Below are positions 1 through 5,161 of a DNA stretch of 6,064 nucleotides, piece after piece; the first letter of the stretch is position 1, and every line of letters starts with the position of its first letter. Below the pieces are notes generated by a model. It saw nothing but the letters and a program-made list of their open reading frames with translations, searched no databases and was not told where the DNA came from. The stretch is from Candidatus Woesearchaeota archaeon. Its GTDB lineage: Archaea; Nanobdellota; Nanobdellia; Woesearchaeales; JAGWAF01. A program made the translations under genes and the position numbers. The stretch covers positions 1 through 6,064 of the forward strand of contig JAFGCE010000064.1 in the NCBI GenBank assembly GCA_016932755.1, given 5' to 3'.

Positions 1-1
1 A

Positions 2-475
2 AAAGCGCAAATAAAGATGTTTGAGACAATCGCAGTACTTGTAGTTTTCTTCTTCCTTCTTGTTTTTGGAGTAAGCTTTTATTTTGTCCTGCAGAGGTCT
101 TCATACAACAGGCAGGTTGACAGGAATGCCCAGCTTGTAAGCGTCCAGCTTTCACAAAAAATATCAGACATACCTGAGCTTGACTGTGCTTTGGTAGGAA
201 TCCAGATAGAGAACTGCATTGACATGATAAAGCTTGACAAATTCAACGAGGTGCTGCAGACTGACGACGGGCAGCTTGCATATTTTGATGTCCTGGGATA
301 CAGCAAGATTTACGCAAGGACAATATATCCTGAGTTCAAGAAATATGACTTATATGACAAAGAGCCTGAGAAGTTCATGGCTGCATACAGGAACCAGATT
401 CCGCTGCTCCTTTTTGATTCAATCAACAACAAGTTTTCATTTGCAGTTTTGGAGGTAACTACTTATGTCACCTAG
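2..475 (+). CDS. Class III signal peptide (pilin-like) protein, 5' end cut by window edge
   Basis: The frame is open to the left window edge and reads K-A-Q-I-K before the first Met at position 17. That Met is therefore probably internal and the true start lies a few codons outside. K-A-Q followed by about 20 hydrophobic residues (from Ile 5 to about Val 24, counted from the Met at 17) is the archaeal class III signal peptide pattern. It would be cut after Ala by a prepilin peptidase (PibD/FlaK type), leaving the hydrophobic helix as the pilin assembly stalk. The remainder, about 125 residues, is a soluble extracytoplasmic domain with only two cysteines (57 and 67, same numbering), an L-G-Y-S-K-I motif near 93-98 and an N-Q-I-P-L-L-L-F motif near 126-133. 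It ends in a beta-like stretch. Its last codons overlap the next gene by 11 nt, so the two are co-transcribed and probably translationally coupled. The pilin-like class is well supported; the exact function is unknown. Confidence 0.75.
   Translation, partial: KAQIKMFETIAVLVVFFFLLVFGVSFYFVLQRSSYNRQVDRNAQLVSVQLSQKISDIPELDCALVGIQIENCIDMIKLDKFNEVLQTDDGQLAYFDVLGYSKIYARTIYPEFKKYDLYDKEPEKFMAAYRNQIPLLLFDSINNKFSFAVLEVTTYVT
451..456 (+). promoter_or_regulatory. Strong Shine-Dalgarno for the 465-944 gene
   Basis: GGAGGT lies inside the end of the upstream coding region, 8 nt before the ATG at 465. This fixes that ATG as the start and shows that this lineage uses Shine-Dalgarno initiation for internal operon genes. 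Confidence 0.75.
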
Positions 476-944
476 TAAAAGAAAAGCGCAGATGGAGATA
501 ATGGGTCTTGCGATAATATTTATCCTTGTAATCTTCGGAGTGCTTTTCGGAGTAAGATTCGTGATTACAAAGCCTGATTCTGATATAAGGAAAGGATTCC
601 AGGAATCAACGCTTGCGGCGAACATGCTGACTGCAATAAGAGGGACAACAACAGACTGCAATGACGCCTCGGTTGAGCAGCTTCTGCAGGACTGCGCTTC
701 AGAAAAGGCAATTATCTGCGAAGGAACAACTTCCTGCAAGAAAGCAGAAAAAGTTATTGGGCAGATATTCAAGGAAACAATGGAAGTCTGGGAAAGAAGC
801 TACAATTTCTCAATACAGGGGACTTATGATGTTTCGCAGATAAGCTTTGGCCAGGGAGACTGCAGCGGAGAGAAAGAGGTAAAAACCCATCCTGTTCCAA
901 CGAGGGCGGGCACAATAGTGCTGAGGCTTGAGATTTGCAGCTAG
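465..944 (+). CDS. Pilin-like protein with class III signal peptide and six cysteines
   Basis: The 159-aa product begins with a basic leader ending K-R-K-A, then Q-M-E-I-M-G-L and a hydrophobic helix to about residue 33. This is a canonical archaeal prepilin N-terminus, with probable cleavage between Ala8 and Gln9 and a Glu at mature position 3. The exported domain has cysteines at 65, 77, 85, 91, 133 and 158. Four of them cluster in a D-C ... I-I-C ... S-C arrangement, and the last sits at the extreme C-terminus after a P-V-P-T-R-A-G-T strand. An even number of cysteines in an exported protein suggests disulfides. The start is set by GGAGGT 8 nt upstream. The gene overlaps the previous one by 11 nt, and its stop codon lies directly against the box A of the next transcription unit. 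A pilin or pseudopilin role is inferred from the N-terminus and the gene neighbourhood; no named family is assigned. Confidence 0.8.
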   Translation: MSPSKRKAQMEIMGLAIIFILVIFGVLFGVRFVITKPDSDIRKGFQESTLAANMLTAIRGTTTDCNDASVEQLLQDCASEKAIICEGTTSCKKAEKVIGQIFKETMEVWERSYNFSIQGTYDVSQISFGQGDCSGEKEVKTHPVPTRAGTIVLRLEICS

Positions 945-956
945 AAAAATTTAAAT
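945..956 (+). promoter_or_regulatory. Internal archaeal promoter (box A) before the first mini-pilin gene
   Basis: AAAAATTTAAAT immediately follows the TAG stop of the preceding gene. The TTTAAA core (950-955) is centred about 27 nt upstream of the ATG at 980, the distance expected when transcription starts at or just before the start codon. The same core at the same spacing precedes the 2802 gene, which supports both calls. Confidence 0.6.
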
Positions 957-979
957 GCTTCAAGATGAAACAAAAGAAT

Positions 980-1099
980 ATGGCACAGAAAAAGAAAGCC
1001 CAGGGAGGCAGGCTTGTTGTTTTAATCATTGTCTTGCTGTTCATACTTTTGGGGTTGATGGTACTTGCGAACATAATAATGAAGCTTATGAGGGAATAA
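980..1099 (+). CDS. Mini-pilin-like small membrane protein (39 aa)
   Basis: This small gene encodes a 39-aa protein: a lysine-rich leader M-A-Q-K-K-K-A-Q-G-G, then one hydrophobic helix of about 20 residues, then a short basic tail ending K-L-M-R-E. The K-K-K-A-Q junction matches the class III cleavage site of its neighbours, so the mature product would be almost nothing but the pilin stalk helix. An in-frame ATG at 965 would give 44 aa. The 980 start is preferred because it lies about 27 nt from the box A core, as for the 2802 gene, and neither start has a Shine-Dalgarno. The stop codon abuts the next ATG with no spacer. Conserved class III leader, promoter placement and operon fit argue that it is real. 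It could be a minor pilin, a stalk-only assembly factor or a small membrane peptide. Confidence 0.7.
   Translation: MAQKKKAQGGRLVVLIIVLLFILLGLMVLANIIMKLMRE
1090..1093 (+). promoter_or_regulatory. Probable Shine-Dalgarno for the 1100-2062 gene
   Basis: GAGG (within GAGGGA) overlaps the last codons of the mini-pilin gene and ends 6 nt before the ATG at 1100. Together with the TAA|ATG junction it supports that start and coupled translation. Confidence 0.5.
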
Positions 1100-2062
1100 A
1101 TGAGATTCGGAAAAAAAGCCCAGGATACAATGACTCCTTTAAGGAAGCTTATACTTTTCCTGATAATATTTGTCCTGCTGGCTATATTTTTTGTAGGGGT
1201 TATAACAACCTTCAAAAGAACAGAAGACAAAGAGCTTTGCATGCTTAGTGTTATGGGCAAATTTGCCCAAAGCACGGCAAAGTTAAGTGAATCAAAGATT
1301 GCTTTGCAGTGCTATACCCAGACAGTCATAATAAAAGATGACGGAATTTACAGGATAGGAAGCGACAGGAAGGAAAGAAGAATTGACTCGCTTTCAAAAG
1401 AGGGTTTCCATGAAGTAAGCAACACGGAAGGTTATATGGACACAATAAGCGGCGCGATCGTTGGTGAAATGCATGACTGCTGGGAGCAGTTTTTCCAGGG
1501 AAAGCTGAATCTTTTTGGAGCAGGATTCCTCAAATGGTCTTCGAAAAACAGGTGCATGATATGCTCAGAGATAATATTTGAAAGAAGCTGGCTTGAAAAA
1601 AACCAGGATGTAAAGATAGACATAACAGAATACCTCAACAAGCCGCAAAATGAAAAAGTTAAGGATTTTTTTGGAGGAGACTTTAACAGCAACGGAAATC
1701 CTCTTTTGCTTGACCCAACAAGAAAAAATGTGGTCATGTTCAAGGCAGTGGAAGCAGCAAAGTTAGGTCCGATACTTGGCGGAACACTTTCAGCATGCAT
1801 AGGGATTCCTTTCAGCACAAGATATGTCACTACAAAAGTAACCCAAAAGTTAGGTGAAGAGGCTGTTAAAAAAGCTACTACGACAGTATTGGGGAAACTG
1901 GCAAGCAAAACAGTAGGTGTAGTAGGAAGCCCCCTATTTGGGTGCGCTGTTGGAATAACAATAGGATATGCTAGCGGAGAAATTGCAGGTACAGGCTACA
2001 AAGGAGCCCTTGTCGTCGGTCCTGTTGAGCAGGAGCTGGGAGACTGCGACAAGTTTTACTGA
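1100..2062 (+). CDS. Pilin-like exported protein with DCW...NLF...CxIC framework and glycine zippers
   Basis: The 320-aa product starts M-R-F-G-K-K-A-Q, a class III leader, followed by a hydrophobic helix at about 16-37. The exported part carries C47, C71, D-C127-W, N-L-F (137-139) and C152-M-I-C155, with a final G-D-C316-D-K-F. The order and approximate spacing match the next gene, so the two are paralogues. Unlike that neighbour, it has a long C-terminal extension rich in small residues. Residues 223-235 and 273-297 place Gly or Ser every fourth position, including Gly at 281, 285, 289, 293 and 297, which is a glycine-zipper pattern typical of tightly packed membrane helices. Two extra cysteines, C233 and C282, fall one in each of these segments. 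The CxxC could be a disulfide, redox or metal site; the sequence does not decide. It probably acts as a large minor pilin or pseudopilin at the cell surface. The exact function is unknown. Confidence 0.8.
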   Translation: MRFGKKAQDTMTPLRKLILFLIIFVLLAIFFVGVITTFKRTEDKELCMLSVMGKFAQSTAKLSESKIALQCYTQTVIIKDDGIYRIGSDRKERRIDSLSKEGFHEVSNTEGYMDTISGAIVGEMHDCWEQFFQGKLNLFGAGFLKWSSKNRCMICSEIIFERSWLEKNQDVKIDITEYLNKPQNEKVKDFFGGDFNSNGNPLLLDPTRKNVVMFKAVEAAKLGPILGGTLSACIGIPFSTRYVTTKVTQKLGEEAVKKATTTVLGKLASKTVGVVGSPLFGCAVGITIGYASGEIAGTGYKGALVVGPVEQELGDCDKFY

Positions 2063-2064
2063 AA

Positions 2065-2769
2065 ATGAAAAAGAAGGCACAGATGTTCAGGTGGGTCATT
2101 ATTTCTGTACTGATTGTGGTTATTCTTTTGATTCTTATATTCCTGCCTAAAAAAATATCAGATACATCAGAGAAAACCGCAGTTAGGATGGCATGCGAGA
2201 AAAGCCTAAGCATAAACAACAACCTCAAGGTTATTTCAAGCAAGCTTGCAGACAGCCTCGGCAACCTGATGACAATCAACTGCCAGACAGAATACAAGAC
2301 AATCAAAGAAAAAAACAGTGACCAGGACCCCTCTTTGCAAAGGGAGGTAGCTGATGACGTCCTGGACTGCTGGAACCTCTATGGTGACAAAAGAAATCTT
2401 TTTAACCAGGATACAGGGACTTACTGCATAATCTGCAAAAGCCTGGAAATTACTGAAGAAGACCATATTGACAACCTGCTGTCATACATAAGGGCAAAAA
2501 AAGCAACAGCAACACAAACATATGTGCAGGCTTTTGGAGGGGAAGTAAACATACCCCAAAATGCAGGAAACACTTATGATACCTATAGGTTCACCAAGGG
2601 CTCATCAACAGCAGTTGTTGTGACTTTTGGAAAGCTCGCAGGAGCAAATTATCTTGTCCTACATCAGGCGTCAGGCATAGGCGTGCTTCTTTACCCTTAT
2701 GACAGTGTCGCAAACCTGAACTGCTACAGTTTTGAAGGAAGGCAAACTGCGTTGGAATTCAAAAGATAA
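2065..2769 (+). CDS. Pilin-like exported protein, paralogue of the upstream gene (CxIC framework)
   Basis: The 234-aa product begins M-K-K-K-A-Q-M, then a hydrophobic helix (about 10-27) ending L-P-K-K. This is a class III signal peptide with a very short leader. Cysteines at 44, 73, 102 (L-D-C-W), 121 and 124 (C-I-I-C) and 220 (L-N-C-Y-S-F) reproduce the framework of the 1100-2062 product, including N-L-F at 111-113. It lacks the glycine-zipper extension. Residues 150-215 instead look beta-rich, with alternating hydrophobics such as T-A-V-V-V-T-F. The start lies 2 nt after the previous stop. No good Shine-Dalgarno is visible at normal spacing, so re-initiation after the upstream gene is likely. 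Its stop lies against the box A of the next unit, making it the last gene of its segment. The paralogy is read directly from the motifs; a pilin-associated role is inferred. Confidence 0.8.
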   Translation: MKKKAQMFRWVIISVLIVVILLILIFLPKKISDTSEKTAVRMACEKSLSINNNLKVISSKLADSLGNLMTINCQTEYKTIKEKNSDQDPSLQREVADDVLDCWNLYGDKRNLFNQDTGTYCIICKSLEITEEDHIDNLLSYIRAKKATATQTYVQAFGGEVNIPQNAGNTYDTYRFTKGSSTAVVVTFGKLAGANYLVLHQASGIGVLLYPYDSVANLNCYSFEGRQTALEFKR

Positions 2770-2780
2770 ATATTTAAACC
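2770..2780 (+). promoter_or_regulatory. Internal archaeal promoter (box A) before the second mini-pilin gene
   Basis: ATATTTAAACC directly follows the TAA of the preceding gene. The TTTAAA core (2773-2778) is centred about 27 nt before the ATG at 2802, consistent with a leaderless or near-leaderless transcript. It duplicates the arrangement at 945-980. Confidence 0.65.
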
Positions 2781-2801
2781 ATAAAACAAGGAAGAGTCAT
2801 A

Positions 2802-2960
2802 ATGAACCTAAAAAAGAAAGCAGCACTTATGGAATCAACTCTTGGAAAGGTGGTAATAGGAGTGGCATTGCTTTTGGTCCTGATAGGGATTATCCTTCTT
2901 TTTTCCGGCAAATTAGGGGATGTTTGGGACAGCTTCACAAGAGTCTTGAGGTTCGGCTAA
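2802..2960 (+). CDS. Mini-pilin-like small membrane protein (52 aa)
   Basis: This 52-aa gene begins M-N-L-K-K-K-A-A-L-M-E-S-T-L-G-K, followed by a hydrophobic helix (about 17-34) and a short amphipathic tail ending V-L-R-F-G. The K-K-K-A-A junction and the acidic residue shortly after it resemble prepilin processing sites, and the neighbouring genes have the same N-terminal design. It has no cysteines and hardly any globular domain. A box A about 27 nt upstream and no clear Shine-Dalgarno indicate a leaderless start. The stop abuts the ATG of the next gene with no spacer, so the pair is one transcript. It might be a small structural subunit or a membrane-embedded partner of the next protein. 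The gene is well supported by promoter, spacing and shared leader; its function is inferred only. Confidence 0.8.
   Translation: MNLKKKAALMESTLGKVVIGVALLLVLIGIILLFSGKLGDVWDSFTRVLRFG
2948..2952 (+). promoter_or_regulatory. Shine-Dalgarno for the 2961-3215 gene
   Basis: GAGGT lies within the end of the mini-pilin gene and is followed by exactly 8 nt before the ATG at 2961. This is the same spacing as GGAGGT before the 465 gene, and it fixes the start. Confidence 0.65.
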
Positions 2961-3215
2961 ATGAAATCAAAAAAAGCTTTTGAAGGAAATATTTTGAGTA
3001 TAGTCCTTGTTGCAGTGACTGTCTTGATAGTGATAGGAGCTTTTGTCTTTGCTATAGCCAAGCTTGGGAAACAGGCTGCTGATATAGGCATGCCTGGCGA
3101 GGAAGGGGAGACATGCTCCCAAAAGGGAGGCGCGTGCTATGACGGTTCAACATGCCCTCAGGGAAAGACAAAAGAGTCAGGGCAATGCGCGCAAGGCAAA
3201 GTTTGCTGCAGTTAG
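2961..3215 (+). CDS. Pilin-like protein with C-terminal six-cysteine mini-domain
   Basis: The 84-aa product starts M-K-S-K-K-A-F-E-G-N, a class III-like leader with probable cleavage after Ala6. A hydrophobic helix follows (about 11-33), then a short linker. The last 33 residues form a compact cysteine-rich module with cysteines at 52, 59, 65, 76, 82 and 83. The spacing is C-x6-C-x5-C-x10-C-x5-C-C, rich in Gly, Ser and Lys, and it almost certainly folds through three disulfides. The terminal V-C-C recalls small disulfide domains of eukaryotic secreted proteins, such as clip domains, but that is a resemblance in spacing only. The gene abuts the 52-aa mini-pilin gene (TAA|ATG) and has its own GAGGT. 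An oligo-T run follows its stop, so it closes the cluster. It may be a pilus tip or surface-displayed binding subunit; this is inference. Confidence 0.85.
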   Translation: MKSKKAFEGNILSIVLVAVTVLIVIGAFVFAIAKLGKQAADIGMPGEEGETCSQKGGACYDGSTCPQGKTKESGQCAQGKVCCS

Positions 3216-3224
3216 ATTCAAACA

Positions 3225-3231
3225 TTTTTTT
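3225..3231 (+). terminator. Oligo-T terminator of the pilin-like cluster
   Basis: Seven consecutive T residues lie 9 nt after the stop codon of the last pilin-like gene and just ahead of the next promoter. There is no obvious stable hairpin. Archaeal RNA polymerase commonly terminates at such T runs. Confidence 0.5.
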
Positions 3232-3238
3232 GGCAATT

Positions 3239-3248
3239 CTTATATAAC
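3239..3248 (+). promoter_or_regulatory. Archaeal promoter (box A) for the TPR/kinase-like gene
   Basis: CTTATATAAC is a good TATA-like box A. The TTATATAA core (3240-3247) is centred about 25 nt upstream of the ATG at 3269, again fitting a leaderless transcript. No Shine-Dalgarno precedes that ATG. Confidence 0.65.
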
Positions 3249-3268
3249 CCTTTGAATTACCTTTTCTT

Positions 3269-5161
3269 ATGGGGGATGGGGGAGACAGCGATTTAGAGAA
3301 AAAAACAAGAAGCCTATTCAAGCCCATAAAGAGATTTTTCAGCAGATTCAGGGCGCCGATAGGGGTTGGGCTTGGTTTTGGGGCTGTTTACTATAGCTAT
3401 CTTGTTTTTGCTGAAGGAAGAACAGAAATAGATACTGAAAAACTCAAAGAAATATTTTCTGACTGGATGTTCTGGCTGAAAATCCCTGCGTATGCAGCAC
3501 TTTGCGTTGCAGCAGGAGTCGGTGTAAGCGCAGGAATATTTGCTTTAAGAAATCATATAAGGAAAAAGAAAGGCAAAAAACCCCTGAAGATTGGGGAATT
3601 TCTCAGGATAGTGCGCCATGAAAAAGAAATACCAAAAGAAGAAAGGCTTTTGCAGATTCTTGATGCTATTCCTGATTCAAGCATTGTACACAAGAGTTTT
3701 GGAAGCTTCTATTTTAAGGAAGGAAGAATTGTTGAGGCGCTTGAGGCTTACTACAAGTCTGTCTCTCTCAGGGATGAAGAATTTTATCCAAAAGTGCCTG
3801 TTGTCGGCACAACAGGATACTTTAATGCAGTCAGAGACAGCATAGAGACATTAGAGCAGAGGCTTGCCAAAGAGCCAGCCAGCGACGGGGTTTTGCTTGA
3901 GCTTGCAATGAGTTATTTTCTTCTGAATGATTTTGACAGGGCTGTTGAATATTTTGAAAAGGTTGACAGGAAAAAAGACCAGCTGTCATTTTCAATACTT
4001 GCTTCAAAATTTTATGAAGAGGTTGCTGTGAGATTAGGCAGTCCAAAAGTAAGAAGGTTCTCTTTTGGCGAGTCAAGAGCAGGAAAACTGGCTGACAAGG
4101 CTTTTTATTTTTGGGACAAGCAAAAGCAGGAAAAAAGAGAGCTTAGGATTAGGTCAAGATGTGAGGCTATGCGTGCTGTTAAAGAGCTGCTTAATCTTCC
4201 TGGCTTGGAAGAGTCATTTGACTCTTTTGGGGGATACAGTGTTTACACTGCCAAATTAGGAGGATTAGTTGACGGTTTTGTTGTCCTCAAAAGAGGAGAC
4301 AGAGAGGCATTATCAAAAGAGGCAGAGATATCAGAGCAGTTTGGGGCTGAGGTTTCAGGAGGGAAATTCAAGTCTGTGAGGCCGATAACCATAGCAGAAT
4401 ACAGGGACCATTATTATCTTGTCATGTTTTACGAAGCTGGAAAGCCTCTTGCAGAATCAACAGACAAGAAGATTTTTGAGAAGGCTGTTGAGTTTGTTGC
4501 AAGAAGCGACGCCCTGATGCCTTTGGACAAGCTTGGAAGCACGACATTTTTCGGCAAAGACGTCTTTCTTACGCGGGTTTATGGAACAGGCAGATTTCCA
4601 ACAAATGTTGCTGATATAATATACAAGAACTGCGATTTTCTTTTTGCTCATGAGGGAAAATTTGCAAAGGTTTTTGATGGAGACTGGAGAGCAGACATGA
4701 ATGTTCTTTATGATGAAGCCGGGAACATAATAGCTCTTGACAAGCAGGACAAGGGAGCGACAATAGGCCCTGTGAATGCAGCAAGAGTCCTGTACCAGGG
4801 AACAAGGGAAGAGATTGCGAAAGATGATGATTTTGTTGAGCATGCTGTAAAGGAACACTATGCTGCTGTTTATAATGAGCTTGTTGGGAGGGATGCCGGC
4901 AGAAAGATTGACGCTGAATATTTCTTTCCTGTGACAATGACCTCCGCAATACAAAAAGCAATAACAGCTTCGTGCGTTTTTGTCAGCGAGCCCTACAGGC
5001 AGAGGTCAGTAAGAACTTTCCTCGGCAATGCCCTGCACGCAGGACAGAGAATATTGTCAGACAGGAAATTAAGGCAATTTTATGAAGGGAGGCATCTTGA
5101 GCAGTGTGCTGTGCTTGAGAGGGTAATCCTTGACGACTTGTGGAGGCTTACAGCACAATAG
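3269..5161 (+). CDS. Membrane-anchored TPR protein with C-terminal APH/kinase-like domain
   Basis: The 630-aa product has a basic N-terminus, two membrane helices (about 31-48 and 71-93) separated by an acidic loop, and a very basic stretch after the second helix (R-K-K-K-G-K-K). By the positive-inside rule both ends are cytoplasmic. TPR-like helical repeats follow at about 137-170 (F-G-S-F-Y-F-K-E-G-R then E-A-L-E-A-Y-Y-K-S) and 205-237. Residues from about 319 resemble a divergent aminoglycoside phosphotransferase or protein-kinase-like fold: strands ending V-V-L-K341-R, a helix with acidic residues (K-E-A-E-I), a hinge-like Y-Y-L-V-M-F-Y-E, a possible catalytic loop G-D472-W-R-A-D-M-N478, and D491 in A-L-D-K-Q-D. 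The loop is atypical: Asp replaces the usual His of H-x-D, and Asn is one position late. It may be a pseudokinase or a small-molecule kinase. TPRs suggest protein partners. The start is set by the promoter. The membrane and TPR parts are fairly certain, the kinase part tentative. Confidence 0.75.
   Translation: MGDGGDSDLEKKTRSLFKPIKRFFSRFRAPIGVGLGFGAVYYSYLVFAEGRTEIDTEKLKEIFSDWMFWLKIPAYAALCVAAGVGVSAGIFALRNHIRKKKGKKPLKIGEFLRIVRHEKEIPKEERLLQILDAIPDSSIVHKSFGSFYFKEGRIVEALEAYYKSVSLRDEEFYPKVPVVGTTGYFNAVRDSIETLEQRLAKEPASDGVLLELAMSYFLLNDFDRAVEYFEKVDRKKDQLSFSILASKFYEEVAVRLGSPKVRRFSFGESRAGKLADKAFYFWDKQKQEKRELRIRSRCEAMRAVKELLNLPGLEESFDSFGGYSVYTAKLGGLVDGFVVLKRGDREALSKEAEISEQFGAEVSGGKFKSVRPITIAEYRDHYYLVMFYEAGKPLAESTDKKIFEKAVEFVARSDALMPLDKLGSTTFFGKDVFLTRVYGTGRFPTNVADIIYKNCDFLFAHEGKFAKVFDGDWRADMNVLYDEAGNIIALDKQDKGATIGPVNAARVLYQGTREEIAKDDDFVEHAVKEHYAAVYNELVGRDAGRKIDAEYFFPVTMTSAIQKAITASCVFVSEPYRQRSVRTFLGNALHAGQRILSDRKLRQFYEGRHLEQCAVLERVILDDLWRLTAQ

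Noticed and set aside
17..475. Met at position 17 as the true start of the first gene
   Set aside because: The frame continues upstream to the window edge and encodes K-A-Q-I-K, the conserved prepilin cleavage site seen in the neighbours. Starting at 17 would remove it.
955..1248. 97-codon open frame on + strand starting at an ATG inside the box A region
   Set aside because: It is out of frame with the two genes it overlaps (980-1099 and 1100-2062). Both of those have coherent pilin-like N-termini and an abutting stop/start, whereas this product is compositionally odd and has no recognisable features.
769..1275. 168-codon open frame on - strand
   Set aside because: It runs antisense across three well-supported + strand genes and a promoter. 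Its Ser, Phe and Leu-rich composition is typical of a complement-strand shadow.
1432..1908. 158-codon open frame on - strand
   Set aside because: It is fully antisense to the glycine-zipper pilin-like gene and lacks any domain or initiation signal; it is a shadow.
2732..2983. 83-codon + strand frame spanning the end of one pilin-like gene and the 52-aa gene
   Set aside because: It crosses a stop codon, a promoter and two real genes in a different frame. Its product is Lys, Ser and Gly-rich with no features, while the overlapping 52-aa frame has a clean class III leader.
3052..3327. 91-codon - strand frame over the terminator/promoter region
   Set aside because: It is antisense to the cysteine-rich gene and the 3239 promoter, with no recognisable protein features.
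4457..4961. Two overlapping - strand open frames (165 and 130 codons)
   Set aside because: Both lie antisense within the kinase-like domain of the TPR gene. Their Cys, His and Gln-rich translations are typical of antisense frames, and two mutually overlapping frames cannot both be real.
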